From: Chloroflexota bacterium
GTDB taxonomy: Bacteria; Chloroflexota; Anaerolineae; J036; Brachytrichaceae
Direction of reading: 5' to 3'
Assembly (NCBI GenBank): GCA_021788625.1
Contig: JAJYKL010000017.1
Span: 1 to 52,332, forward strand
DNA length: 52,332 bases
Part shown: piece after piece, positions 25,395 to 35,031 of the stretch
Layout: the number at the start of each line of letters is the position of its first letter
Position numbering within the stretch: the stretch's first letter is position 1
Made by a program: the position numbers and the translations under genes
Notes under the pieces: model-generated
Seen by the model: only the letters and a program-made list of their open reading frames with translations
The model's database searches: none
What the model was told of the DNA's origin: nothing

Positions 25395-26891
25395 ATGTCG
25401 CACAATCAGATTTCTCGTCGTGAGATGCTGAGGTTGATGGGAGTGACAGCAGGCGGTCTGGCAGCTGCATCGCTCGCCGGCTGCGCTCCATCAACCCCGC
25501 CGCCGCCCACCGGTACACCGGTCGCCACCGTCACCATGGCTCCCACCCAGACGCCGTTGCCAGCTAACGCCCTCATTACCGGCGATACGGTCGCCACCAT
25601 CGCGGAAGGCCAGAAGGCCTACGGCTGGTACCAGGAATGGCATCCCACCGACACCGTCGAGATACTCGCTTGGGGGCCGTCGGGGCCGGACACCGACCCA
25701 TGGATCAAATCCATTAAGTCTGGAATGGATCGGTTCATGCAGAAGTACCCCACGATCAAGATCAAGTATGAACCCCTGCCCTGGGATAGCTGGGACACCA
25801 AGGTCAGCGCGGCAAAAACCGCTAACCAGGGCCCGGACATAATCTGGGAAGCCGACCGCGAAGCCCAATACTCGCGCGACGGGATCATCAAACCCATCTC
25901 GGAGGACGTAATATCCGAGGATTATGTGAAGGCACACAAGTTTTACGAGGTCCGCCCGCTAAAAGACGGCTTGCTTTATTGGTTGCACGCCGCGGTAATG
26001 GGTCCCATCCTGTACTGCAACAAGGCCTTGCTGGCGGAAAAAGGGCTGAAGCCCTCAGATACCCCCAAGACCTGGAGCGAGTTCGCCACCTTCTGTCAGC
26101 AGCTCACCAAGTTCAATAACGGCCAAATGACACAAGCTGGGTTCGCCTTCAACAAGTACGCGCGCTACATCTGGAACGACATGATCTACCAGCAGAAGGC
26201 GCACTGCTACAGCGACAAACAAGCCTTCTTCGACTCGCCCGCAAGCATCAAGGCTTGGCAGACGCTGGTGGATTTCTACGACAAGTACAAGATCAACGAC
26301 CGCGCATTCTTGGCGTACGACGAGGGCTTCGGCAAGGGCAAGGCGGCCTACACGCAGGTGTGGACTTGGTTCGGCGCCACAATGGAGGGCAACTACCCCG
26401 ATATCGACTGGGCTCCAGTGACCTACCCCACCTTCACCGGCGAAGGCCCCTACGGCCGTCACGACTATGACGGCCACGGCTGGATGGTGACGACCTTCGC
26501 CCAGGGTCAGAAGGATAAGGCCGCCTGGGAGTTCTTCAAGTTCAACTATCACGAGTACCAGTGGATGGTGGATCATAATCACACCAACGGGATGATCCTG
26601 GCCACGGTGCCACACCCAGATTACAAGAAGATTTTCGACGACGTCGACAAGATGGCCAAGCCGACCCAGGCCGATAAGCGGCTGCAGTCGCTGGCCGTCC
26701 TGTCACAGGAGTTCGCTGGCGGCATGGTCTTCCCCGGCGAGGTGGCCGCACCGTTCGACAACATGTGGCAGAAGATGGAGGAGGCCATCCTTTACAACAA
26801 TAAGCCAATCCAGGAGACGGTGGCCGACTACAAGAAGCAATACGAGACGCTGCTGTCTCAGACGAACTTCTGGGTCACCCCCCAAGCATAA
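25395..26891 (+). CDS. Sugar ABC transporter substrate-binding lipoprotein
   Basis: This family 1 extracellular solute-binding protein has 498 residues. The N-terminus begins SRREMLRLMGVTAGGLAAAS and continues into a lipobox LAGC, so it should be lipidated and anchored outside the membrane; the RR pair also suggests Tat export. A Pro/Thr-rich linker follows. The mature domain shows VEILAWGPSG, then MDRFMQKYPTIKIKYEPLPW and DSWDTKVSAAKTANQGPDII, typical of sugar-binding members. AGGAGAAG upstream supports ATG 25395 over an earlier in-frame start. Two permease genes follow. No ATPase gene is in this operon, so a shared MsmK/MalK-type ATPase is likely. Confidence 0.92.
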   Translation: MSHNQISRREMLRLMGVTAGGLAAASLAGCAPSTPPPPTGTPVATVTMAPTQTPLPANALITGDTVATIAEGQKAYGWYQEWHPTDTVEILAWGPSGPDTDPWIKSIKSGMDRFMQKYPTIKIKYEPLPWDSWDTKVSAAKTANQGPDIIWEADREAQYSRDGIIKPISEDVISEDYVKAHKFYEVRPLKDGLLYWLHAAVMGPILYCNKALLAEKGLKPSDTPKTWSEFATFCQQLTKFNNGQMTQAGFAFNKYARYIWNDMIYQQKAHCYSDKQAFFDSPASIKAWQTLVDFYDKYKINDRAFLAYDEGFGKGKAAYTQVWTWFGATMEGNYPDIDWAPVTYPTFTGEGPYGRHDYDGHGWMVTTFAQGQKDKAAWEFFKFNYHEYQWMVDHNHTNGMILATVPHPDYKKIFDDVDKMAKPTQADKRLQSLAVLSQEFAGGMVFPGEVAAPFDNMWQKMEEAILYNNKPIQETVADYKKQYETLLSQTNFWVTPQA

Positions 26892-26977
26892 GGGGAATCC
26901 ACCCCGTGTCAACAGAGCATTGCCTTGCGGGCGGGGCAGGGAGCGTGCAGGTTCTACTCACCCGCGGAAACGCAGTG

Positions 26978-27005
26978 GCGGTGGGGCAGGGAACTGGCCC
27001 ACCGC
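26978..27005 (+). promoter_or_regulatory. Intercistronic hairpin between binding protein and permease genes
   Basis: GCGGTGGG (26978-26985) pairs with CCCACCGC (26998-27005), plus one further pair across a bulge. It lies in the 136-base gap before the first permease. Such hairpins often raise binding-protein mRNA over permease mRNA, which would be an inference here. Confidence 0.5.
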
Positions 27006-27027
27006 GTACCCCTATCAGGAGTAGTTC

Positions 27028-27951
27028 ATGGACTCGACCACGCTGTATCAGGCAGGGGCTTTTACCGGAAAGGCTCCCCACAAGCGCCGTAGAATAAACC
27101 CATTCGTGTTCTGGCTGGTGCCGATCGTAGGGCTCATCCTCGTCTTTTCCATTGTTCCGATTGTCGTCTCCTTCTTCCTGAGCCTGACGGACTACCGGCT
27201 GAACCAATCGCTCACATTCACTGGGCTGGACAACTTCGTCTACGCCCTCACACAGGACACGGTCTTCATAAGCACCTTGATCAACACGTTGTATTACGCG
27301 GTTGTGTCAGTTCCAGTTGGTATGGCGATCTCGCTGGTCATCGCACAGATGATCTTCAACCGTAAACACATGCAATCGTTCTTCCGTACTGTGTACTTCC
27401 TGCCTTACATTACCCCGATGATCGGTGTCGTCATCGTCTGGAGATTCCTGCTGCAGCCGTCCCAGTTTGGCATCCTGAACAGCTTTCTGGTACCGCTGCA
27501 CATCCCCGCCCAGCCGTTCCTCAACTCGGCCGGAGAAGTCATCCCGTCTATCATCCTGATCACCACGTGGTCGTCCGTCGGGTACAATATGGTGCTGTTC
27601 CTAGCCGGTCTGGGGAGCATCCCCGACTCCTTCTACGAGGCCGCCAAGATCGACGGCGCCAACTCCTGGCAGTTGTTCTGGAAGATCACCTGGCCCCTGC
27701 TCTCCCCCACGGTGCTGTTCACCACCGTCACCGGCACGATCGGCGCGCTGCAGATCTTCAGCATCCCGTACATCATGACGCAGGGCGGGCCTGAAGACTC
27801 CAGCCGCATGGTGGTTATGTGGATTCAGCAAACCGGCTTCGCTCAGTTCCGTATGGGGTACGCCTCGGCGTTGGCGGTTATCTTCTTCGCCATCGTCCTG
27901 GTTCTCACTGTTTTCCAACTGCGCTTCTTGCGCACCCGCTGGAGTTATTAG
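27028..27951 (+). CDS. Sugar ABC transporter permease (MalF/UgpA type)
   Basis: The 307-residue inner membrane permease has six predicted helices, beginning with FVFWLVPIVGLILVFSIVPI. It carries the cytoplasmic EAA loop EAAKIDGANSWQLFWKITWP that docks on the ATPase. The start ATG has AGGAG about six bases upstream. It pairs with the next permease (17 bases later) and the upstream lipoprotein to form a carbohydrate uptake transporter of the CUT1 type. The imported sugar is probably the substrate of the GH4 enzymes encoded downstream. Confidence 0.93.
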   Translation: MDSTTLYQAGAFTGKAPHKRRRINPFVFWLVPIVGLILVFSIVPIVVSFFLSLTDYRLNQSLTFTGLDNFVYALTQDTVFISTLINTLYYAVVSVPVGMAISLVIAQMIFNRKHMQSFFRTVYFLPYITPMIGVVIVWRFLLQPSQFGILNSFLVPLHIPAQPFLNSAGEVIPSIILITTWSSVGYNMVLFLAGLGSIPDSFYEAAKIDGANSWQLFWKITWPLLSPTVLFTTVTGTIGALQIFSIPYIMTQGGPEDSSRMVVMWIQQTGFAQFRMGYASALAVIFFAIVLVLTVFQLRFLRTRWSY

Positions 27952-27968
27952 GAGGAGGGAACCGAGTT

Positions 27969-28805
27969 ATGTCCTTATCCAGATCGCTCTCGCGCACGAA
28001 GTCCAGCTTCTTCTACGCCGCCTTACTTTTCGGGACTGTGATCATGGTCATCCCCTTCTACTGGGCGGTGATCACCTCGCTCATGCTGCCGGATGAGACC
28101 AACCACTTCCCCATCATCTGGATCCCGACCAAGCTGACCACACAGTGGATCGTGCAAGCCTGGAATGCCAGGCTGCCAACCTACTACCTAAACTCGATCG
28201 TCGTCTCGGCGTGCGTGGTGGTCAGCAATGTATACACCAGCGCACTGGCTGGGTACATCTTCGCCAAGTTCGCGTTCCCATTCAAGAATGCTCTGTTCCT
28301 GGTCGTCCTGGCCACGTTAATGATCCCCTTCGCGGTAACTCTCATCCCCACCTTTTACATCGTCACGGTCATCCTGCATCTGAATGACACACTGTGGGCC
28401 ATGATCGTCCCGGCACTTGTCAGCCCGTTTGGCATCTTTCTGATGCGCCAATACACGGAGACCATCCCCGACGAGCTGCGGGACGCGGCGCGCATGGACG
28501 GTGCTGGCGACCTGCGCATTTTCTGGCAGGTGGTACTGCCGTTATGTTCGCCCGCCATGTCGGCTCTGGCCATCTTCCACTTCATCTGGATCTGGAACGA
28601 CTTCCTGTGGCCACTGCTGGTCACCGATTCGGACCACTCCCGCACTCTGCCGGTGGGTGTGGCGTTGTTCGCCAGCCAACGCTGGCTGCAGACCAACTTG
28701 GTGGTGGCGGGCTCACTGCTAGTGATGTTCCCCCTTGTAATCGTGTACTTCATCTTCCAACGCGCCTTCGTGCAGGGCATCGTGCTGACTGGTATGAAAT
28801 ACTGA
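27969..28805 (+). CDS. Sugar ABC transporter permease (MalG/UgpE type)
   Basis: The second CUT1 permease has 278 residues and six helices. Its EAA-type loop is [20 protein letters not shown], and the terminal segment ends [14 protein letters not shown], a hallmark C-terminus of MalG-type permeases. The open frame runs further upstream into the previous gene, but AGGAGGGA precedes ATG 27969 at good spacing. It works as a heterodimer with the preceding permease. The first GH4 gene follows after 56 bases. Confidence 0.93.
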   Translation: MSLSRSLSRTKSSFFYAALLFGTVIMVIPFYWAVITSLMLPDETNHFPIIWIPTKLTTQWIVQAWNARLPTYYLNSIVVSACVVVSNVYTSALAGYIFAKFAFPFKNALFLVVLATLMIPFAVTLIPTFYIVTVILHLNDTLWAMIVPALVSPFGIFLMRQYTETIPDELRDAARMDGAGDLRIFWQVVLPLCSPAMSALAIFHFIWIWNDFLWPLLVTDSDHSRTLPVGVALFASQRWLQTNLVVAGSLLVMFPLVIVYFIFQRAFVQGIVLTGMKY

Positions 28806-28861
28806 CCATTCGTACAAAACCTTACTTTTATTGGTACTGGCGCTTAACCAAAAGAATTATT

Positions 28862-30139
28862 ATGAACATAACCAAGATCGTCTTCATCGGCGCGGGCAGT
28901 GTGTCGTTCGGCATGAGCATGTTCAAAGACCTGTTCTCCACCACGGAACTGGCCGGCTCCACGCTGTGCCTGGTGGACACTAACCCCGAGGCTCTGCAGC
29001 GTATGACCGGAATCGCGCGGCTGATAAACGCGCGCACCGGGGGGTGCCTGAAGATTGAAGCCACCACGGACCGGCGCGAGGCGCTGCCGGGGGCCGGCTT
29101 CGTCGTCAACAGCATCGTGATCGAGCGTAACCGACTGTGGAAGATGGACTTCGAAATCCCCCGGAAGTACGGCATCCGCCACACGCTGGGCGAGAACGGC
29201 GGTCCAGGCGGGCTGTCCTTCACGCTGCGTACCATCCCGCTCATTCTCGACGTGGTGCGCGATATGGAAGCACTGTGCCCGCAGGCGCACTTCATCAACT
29301 TCTCCAACCCTGAGAGCCGCATCATCCTGGCGTTAGGCAAGTACAGCACAGTCCGTAGTATCGGGCTTTGCCACGGGGTGTTCATGGCTCAGACAGATGT
29401 GGCCAAGCTCATGGACCTGCCAAAAGACTCAGTGGACGTGTGGGCCGCCGGGCTGAACCACTTCCAATGGCTGATGCAGATCCGCCGCCGCGAGACGGGT
29501 GAGGACCTGTACCCCCTGCTGCGTGAGAAGGAGCCTAGCTATGATCCAGCCTTCATGCCGGTCACGCGACGCCTGTTCCGCGCCTTCGGCAAATACCCCT
29601 CGTGCAGCGACGACCACTTGGGCGAGTACATCGCCTACGGCTGGGAGGGCGGCGAGGAGGGCTACGACTTCGAGGCCGACGAGCGCCGCCGCGTGGCGCT
29701 GCGGGAGAAGCTGGACGAGGTGCTGGCCGGCCGGCGGGACCTGCCGCCAGAAGACTTCAGGCCGTCGGGGGAGCGCGGCGTGGCAGTCATCACGGGCATC
29801 CTACACAACAAGAAGGCTTTCGTCGAGTCAGGCGTGGTCTACAACCAGGGCGCCATCCCCAACCTGCCGCCCGACCTGGCGGTGGAAGTGCCAGTGACGG
29901 CCGATGCGGCGGGCATCCACCCCGTGTCGCTGGGGCCTCTACCGAAGGGGATCGCCGACCTGCTGGCGATGCAGGCCAACGTCCAGCGGCTGGCCGTCGA
30001 GGCCGCCGTGTACGCCTCAAAGGAACTGGCGCTGCAGGCGCTCTTGATCGACCCGGTGGTGAACAGTTCCACCGCCGCCGTGAAGATCCTGGATGAACTG
30101 TGGGAGATCAATAAGCCCTACATCAGGAGGTGCGCCTAA
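28862..30139 (+). CDS. GH4-family NAD- and metal-dependent glycosidase
   Basis: GH4 enzymes cleave glycosides by transient oxidation at C3, using NAD+ and a divalent metal bound by Cys and His. The 425-residue product shows the nucleotide motif [20 protein letters not shown], the metal motif GLCHG (Cys170, His171) and AAGLNHFQW. Possible specificities include alpha-glucosidase, alpha-galactosidase and alpha-glucuronidase/galacturonidase; because there is no phosphotransferase system nearby, non-phosphorylated substrates are favoured. The reading frame continues upstream into the permease gene; ATG 28862 is the natural start by homology, although its ribosome site is weak. It should act in the cytoplasm on imported sugar. 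Confidence 0.92.
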   Translation: MNITKIVFIGAGSVSFGMSMFKDLFSTTELAGSTLCLVDTNPEALQRMTGIARLINARTGGCLKIEATTDRREALPGAGFVVNSIVIERNRLWKMDFEIPRKYGIRHTLGENGGPGGLSFTLRTIPLILDVVRDMEALCPQAHFINFSNPESRIILALGKYSTVRSIGLCHGVFMAQTDVAKLMDLPKDSVDVWAAGLNHFQWLMQIRRRETGEDLYPLLREKEPSYDPAFMPVTRRLFRAFGKYPSCSDDHLGEYIAYGWEGGEEGYDFEADERRRVALREKLDEVLAGRRDLPPEDFRPSGERGVAVITGILHNKKAFVESGVVYNQGAIPNLPPDLAVEVPVTADAAGIHPVSLGPLPKGIADLLAMQANVQRLAVEAAVYASKELALQALLIDPVVNSSTAAVKILDELWEINKPYIRRCA

Positions 30140-30161
30140 GCCGCACGCGAGGGTCTAACAC

Positions 30162-31556
30162 ATGTTGCCAACCAAAATTGTCGTGATCGGAGCCGGGAGC
30201 GCAAGCTTTGGCCTCAATACACTAGGGGCTTTGATGCGCTCTAGGCGTCTTACCGGCAGCCAGCTCGCGCTGGTCGATCAGAACGCCGACACCCTGGAGG
30301 TCGTTTGCCACTTGGCGGACCGGCTGAACCGCGAGTGGGGCTCGCAAATGACCATCAGCGCCTACACATCCCACCGGCAGGCCTTGCAGGGTGCACAATT
30401 CGTCGTCTCCGCCATCGAGGTGCCCCCACGTGAGCGGCTGTGGCGGTCCGATTTCGAGATCCCATTACGCCACGGCGTGCGCCAGCCCTACGCCGAAAAC
30501 GGTGGGCCCGGCGGCTTCGCTCATGCCGCCCGCAACATCGGCCCAGTCTTGAAGATCGCGCACGATATGGAACAGGTCTGCCCGAATGCTTGGTTCATCA
30601 ACTTCACCAACCCTATGGTGCGTATCTGCGATGCCGTCACACGCTACAGCCGGATCCGGACCATCGGGCTGTGCCACCAGATCTACGCTGGCTACGGCAT
30701 TGTCGGCGTACTCCTGGCGGGTGAACTCGGCATCGCCCTGCCCGCAGACGAGACGGTGAGCACCTTCGCCGATCCCAAGTATTGGACCGTACTGGACCGG
30801 ATCTCGCGGTCTGCTGCCAAAGTCGTGGACATTAAGGCCGCTGGGGTGAACCATTTCACTTGGATGCTGGACATCCGTGACACGCGCACAGGCGAAGACC
30901 TATACCCGCTCGTGCGCAAGCGCTGGTCTCAGGCCGACCCTACGTTCGAGCCACTCACACAGCGCCTACTCAACGCCTTCGGACTGATGCCCATCCCAGG
31001 GGACAGCCACCTGTGCGAGTACCTACCCTGGACGAGCGACCCGCAGACCCGGCCGTGGGACAAGTACAACCTGAACCTATACGACTGGGATCGAGCTGAG
31101 AAAAGCCGCGGCGAGGGCCACCGGCGGATCGCCCTGATGGGCGAGGGCAAACTAGGTGTAGAGGAACTCAAGGAGTCCGACAGCGAGGGCGCCCTCGAGA
31201 TGATCGAGAACATCGCCGGGGGCACCAACCACTATCACCTGGCGGTCAACCTGCCCAACGATGGCTACATAACCAACCTGCCGGCGGGTGCTATCGTCGA
31301 GACGCCCGGCCTGATCAGCGGGTTCGGCGCACGCGGGTTCCCGGTGGGTGCGCTCCCCGAACCGGTGGCCGAGCTGTTGCGCCACGAACTGGCGCGGGTG
31401 CGCCTCAGCGTGGACGCCGCCGCCACGGGCGACCGGCAGGCCGCGCTGCAGTGCCTACTGCTAGACCCGAACATCACCGACATCGAGGCGGCCCAGGCCA
31501 TACTGGACGACTATCTCACCAGCTACCGACAGTACCTGCCGCAGTTCTGGCAATAA
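30162..31556 (+). CDS. Second GH4-family glycosidase
   Basis: This 464-residue GH4 paralogue has VIGAGSASFGLNT, FINFTNPMVRI, metal motif GLCHQ (Cys171, His172) and AAGVNHFTWMLDIR. It lies 22 bases after the first GH4 gene. It differs in the residue after the metal-binding His (Gln rather than Gly) and has about 40 extra residues, so the pair probably splits different linkages or sugars. With the importer it makes a complete uptake and cleavage route. Substrate identity is not readable from sequence; uronides or alpha-glycosides are plausible. Confidence 0.92.
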   Translation: MLPTKIVVIGAGSASFGLNTLGALMRSRRLTGSQLALVDQNADTLEVVCHLADRLNREWGSQMTISAYTSHRQALQGAQFVVSAIEVPPRERLWRSDFEIPLRHGVRQPYAENGGPGGFAHAARNIGPVLKIAHDMEQVCPNAWFINFTNPMVRICDAVTRYSRIRTIGLCHQIYAGYGIVGVLLAGELGIALPADETVSTFADPKYWTVLDRISRSAAKVVDIKAAGVNHFTWMLDIRDTRTGEDLYPLVRKRWSQADPTFEPLTQRLLNAFGLMPIPGDSHLCEYLPWTSDPQTRPWDKYNLNLYDWDRAEKSRGEGHRRIALMGEGKLGVEELKESDSEGALEMIENIAGGTNHYHLAVNLPNDGYITNLPAGAIVETPGLISGFGARGFPVGALPEPVAELLRHELARVRLSVDAAATGDRQAALQCLLLDPNITDIEAAQAILDDYLTSYRQYLPQFWQ

Positions 31557-31587
31557 TAAGCTCACTCATTCAAACAAATCACTCGCC

Positions 31588-33873
31588 ATGATGTCTTCTC
31601 GACAACGTCTGCTTACGGCTCTCAACGATCAAGTGCCCGACCACGTCCCCTGCAGCTTCATGCTCTTCAACGGCCTCAAAGCCGGTTGCCGGGACTACCT
31701 GGAGTTCGTCCAACGCCAGCTCGACATGGGTCTGGACGCCTACGTGCAGATCCCGCCGCGGCCGCCCGTCGTGCGCAACGACTACTATAACTTGCACGGC
31801 CTGCCGGTCAGCTATCCGCCGGGGGTGGCGATTCGCGAGTGGAAGGAAGACGGCATCCTCTTCAAGGAGTATGTGACGCCTGCCGGGACGCTGCGCGCCG
31901 AAGTCTGCCCCGACGACGAGTGGCGCTGGGGCGACCACGTACCGTTCCTGGATGATTACCTCGTCGGGCGCAGCCGGAAGTTCATCGTTGACAGCCCTGC
32001 GGAACTGCCTGCGCTGCGGGCGTTGCTATCTGCACCCACCCCTATAGAGGTGGCGGCATTCCAAGTGGAATCGGCGCCTGTGTTGGACTTCGCCCGTCAA
32101 CATAACCTGCTGGTCGCGGGCGGTTGGGGGGTGGGTGCCGACATGGTTGGCTGGGTCTACGGCCTGCAGCGGATGATCTATGCCGCTCATGACGAGCCTG
32201 AGTTCATCACCGACCTGCTTGAGATCATCGCCGCCTGGAATCGCACCCGCATGGAGGTGGTGCTGGGTGCCGGCATTGATTTGTACATCAAACGCGCCTG
32301 GTACGAGAACTGCGACTTCTGGACCCCGCGCTCCTTCCGCCGGTTCATCCTGTCCACCCTCCAGGCCGAGGTGGATCAGGCCCACCGCCACGGTGCGAAA
32401 TTCGGCTACATCATCACAGCCAACTGCATGCCCTTGCTGGACCAGATCGCCGAAGCGGGCGTGGATGCGGTGATAGGCGTTGACCCAGCCCAATGGGACC
32501 TGGCCGCTGCCAAGGCCAGGCTGGGCGGCAAGGTGTGTCTGTGGGGCGGGGTGAACGGACACCTGACCGTCGAGCACGGCACGCCCGAGGACGTGCGCAC
32601 CGAAGTGCGCCGCGCCGTCGAAACGCTCGCCCCCGGCGGCGGGTTCATCCTATCGCCGGTGGACAACGTTCGCGAGTACACCCCGCAGGCGCAGCAAAAC
32701 GTGAGCGCGCTGCTGGACGAGTGGAAGCGATTGGCCGGGATGCATGGGGAAGGGAAGATTATGCAGGCGGCGTGGCGGCCCAGGCATGCGACGGCTATGA
32801 CCGGCAAGGAACGCGTGATGGCGTCTCTGCGCGGCGACGAGACCGATCGGCCGTGCTGGTCGCCGGTGATGGACCATTACTTCACCAACTCGCTGCCGGA
32901 CCAGGGGTACCCGGAACTCGACGTCCCCGATGCCTGCCGCCTGATCGGGGCTGATATCATCGAGCGGCATAGCCCTACCCTGAGCACCTTCGAGGACGAC
33001 TGCGTCGTGCGCCGCACGGAACGCCAGGGGGACCGCGAGCGGATGACGATCGAGACGCCCGTGGGCAACCTGTGGATGGAACGGGGCTACACCAAAGGCT
33101 CCGTGCACGTCACTCGCTGGCCGGTGAGGACCGTCGAGAACGTGAAGGTTTGGCAGTTCGTTGCGGAGCACACCCATTACGCCGAGCACTACGCCGCGTT
33201 CGAGCGGCGCCAGGAACTCATCGGTGAGGACGGCATCGCCACCAGCAGCGGCCCATTCACGCCCATCACTACGTTCCTGGAGGACCTGTGCGGCGCCGAG
33301 AGCACCTACTACCTGCTGGCAGACCATCCGGCGGAGGTCGAGGCGTGCTTCGAGGCCATGCAGCGCCAGAACATGGAGCAGTATCGCCTGCTAGCTGCCG
33401 GCCCGAGCCCGGTGGTCATCGACTATGAAGACACCTCGTCAACGCTGATCAGTCCGGCCTACTACAGCCGCTACTGTGCCCCGCTGATCGACGACTACGC
33501 CCACGTCTGCCACGCCGCCGGCAAGCTGTTCATCACGCACATGTGCGGTAAGCTATCTCAGTTCAACGCGCAATTGAAGGCCGGGCAGCAGGACGGCATC
33601 GACTCGGTGTGCCCGCCGACCACTGGCGACCTGTGGGCGCACGAGGCACGCGCCGCGTGGGGATCGGAGAAAATCATCCTGGGGGGGATCGAGCCGCCCC
33701 TGCTGCAGCGTATGACGGTTGAGCAGACTCGCGTGTATATCGCCGACATTCTTGACCGCATGCCAACGTTCCGCCGGTTTATCCTGTCCACCGGTGATGC
33801 GACTTCCTACGGTACACCCATCGCCAATTTGCGCGCCGTGACGGATGTCGTCGCGTCACGCGGCTGGAAGTAA
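31588..33873 (+). CDS. Tandem fusion of two URO-D-like domains
   Basis: The 761-residue protein contains two complete copies of the MtaA/CmuA-related URO-D fold. Copy one (about 1-385) starts SSRQRLLTALNDQVPDHVP and ends GGGFILSPVDNVREYTP. Copy two (about 405-761) starts TGKERVMASLRGDETDRP and ends RRFILSTGDATSYGTP. Copy two keeps the HxC metal motif as THMCGK (His651, Cys653). Copy one has ITANC (Cys280) with no matching His, so it may be inactive or structural. URO-D and MtaA work as barrels with dimer contacts, so the fusion may be a built-in heterodimer. It lies 31 bases after the second GH4 gene. Confidence 0.88.
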   Translation: MMSSRQRLLTALNDQVPDHVPCSFMLFNGLKAGCRDYLEFVQRQLDMGLDAYVQIPPRPPVVRNDYYNLHGLPVSYPPGVAIREWKEDGILFKEYVTPAGTLRAEVCPDDEWRWGDHVPFLDDYLVGRSRKFIVDSPAELPALRALLSAPTPIEVAAFQVESAPVLDFARQHNLLVAGGWGVGADMVGWVYGLQRMIYAAHDEPEFITDLLEIIAAWNRTRMEVVLGAGIDLYIKRAWYENCDFWTPRSFRRFILSTLQAEVDQAHRHGAKFGYIITANCMPLLDQIAEAGVDAVIGVDPAQWDLAAAKARLGGKVCLWGGVNGHLTVEHGTPEDVRTEVRRAVETLAPGGGFILSPVDNVREYTPQAQQNVSALLDEWKRLAGMHGEGKIMQAAWRPRHATAMTGKERVMASLRGDETDRPCWSPVMDHYFTNSLPDQGYPELDVPDACRLIGADIIERHSPTLSTFEDDCVVRRTERQGDRERMTIETPVGNLWMERGYTKGSVHVTRWPVRTVENVKVWQFVAEHTHYAEHYAAFERRQELIGEDGIATSSGPFTPITTFLEDLCGAESTYYLLADHPAEVEACFEAMQRQNMEQYRLLAAGPSPVVIDYEDTSSTLISPAYYSRYCAPLIDDYAHVCHAAGKLFITHMCGKLSQFNAQLKAGQQDGIDSVCPPTTGDLWAHEARAAWGSEKIILGGIEPPLLQRMTVEQTRVYIADILDRMPTFRRFILSTGDATSYGTPIANLRAVTDVVASRGWK

Positions 33874-33891
33874 CACGAAGAAACCAGCCCC

Positions 33892-35031
33892 ATGCCCAAC
33901 CCCACCACCTTCGCTTTTTCGTCACCTGTCACCCCCGACTGGCAGGGGTTTCTACGCTGCCTGCAGCGCGCGGGCACCCCGGAGCGCGTCCATTTCATCG
34001 AACTCATCATCGACGGCGAGGTGCAGGACGAGATCTGCCATCGCTTCAACCTGCTGGACGGGATCGACCCGGCGGACCCGCACTTCCTCTACCGCAAGCA
34101 GATCGCCGTGCAAAGCTTCCTGGGGTACGACTACGTCGTCTGCCCGGGCAACGTCGGCGAGTCGCTCGACGCCGCCCTGCCCCACAATAGCTTGGTGGCC
34201 GCGGACACGGCCGGGCTGCGGCGCACGGGCGGACGCTCGTATGTGGACGAGCACTTTGGGCCGATCACCAACTGGAAGGAGTTCGACGCCTACCCCTGGC
34301 CGGACGCCTCGGCCGTCTGCACGCGCGGATTGGAGTGGTTCAACCAAAACCTGCCGGAAGGCATGTGCCTGATCGGCGGCCTGGTCGGCTCGCTCTACGA
34401 GAACCTCTCCTGGCTGATGGGCTACGAGACGCTGTGCCTCGCCCTCTACGAGCAGCGCGACCTAGTCGCGGCGATTAGCCGGCGCCTGACGGAGCTATAT
34501 TGTTGCGAGTTGGAGCACATCTTGAAGTACGAGCGGGTGAAGGTGGTGTGGGGCTCCGACGACCTAGGCTTCAAGACGGGCACGTTGATCAGCCCGCGGG
34601 ACCTGCGCGAGTTCGTCCTGCCAGGTCACCGGGCTTTGGCGCGCATGGCGCACGACGCCGGGCGGCCCTACATCCTGCACTCCTGCGGGAAGCTCGACCA
34701 GATCATAGACGACCTGGTCGATGATATCGGCATCGACGGCAAACACTCTTACGAGGACACGATCGCGGACGTGCGCGACCTCAAGGCCACACTGGGCAGC
34801 CGTGTGGCGCTGTTGGGCGGCATCGACGTGGACTTCCTCTGCCGGTCTAGCGAGGCAGCGATCCGGCAGCGCGTGCGCGAGACGCTGTGCGTGTGCCAGC
34901 CAGGCGGCGGGTACTGTCTGGGCACCGGCAACACCGTGGCGAACTATATCCCGGTGGAGAACTACCTGGTCATGCTGGATGAAGGTCGCCGGTTCCGATC
35001 GCCGGGCGGGGCGGATGACGGGGTGCGATGA
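33892..35031 (+). CDS. URO-D-like (MtaA/CmuA-related) protein
   Basis: The 379-residue single-domain protein has the zinc-type motif ILHSCGKLDQI (His263, Cys265) followed by ALLGGIDVDFLCR and the C-terminal GGGYCLGTGNTVANYIPVEN. The N-terminus lacks the usual RERV..AL opening and is more divergent. HemE catalytic residues are not recognisable, so it is not the heme pathway enzyme. A methyl or other one-carbon transfer is the family-based guess. Its TGA overlaps the ATG of the next URO-D-like gene (ATGA), so the two are translationally coupled. It follows the tandem gene by 18 bases. Confidence 0.88.
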   Translation: MPNPTTFAFSSPVTPDWQGFLRCLQRAGTPERVHFIELIIDGEVQDEICHRFNLLDGIDPADPHFLYRKQIAVQSFLGYDYVVCPGNVGESLDAALPHNSLVAADTAGLRRTGGRSYVDEHFGPITNWKEFDAYPWPDASAVCTRGLEWFNQNLPEGMCLIGGLVGSLYENLSWLMGYETLCLALYEQRDLVAAISRRLTELYCCELEHILKYERVKVVWGSDDLGFKTGTLISPRDLREFVLPGHRALARMAHDAGRPYILHSCGKLDQIIDDLVDDIGIDGKHSYEDTIADVRDLKATLGSRVALLGGIDVDFLCRSSEAAIRQRVRETLCVCQPGGGYCLGTGNTVANYIPVENYLVMLDEGRRFRSPGGADDGVR

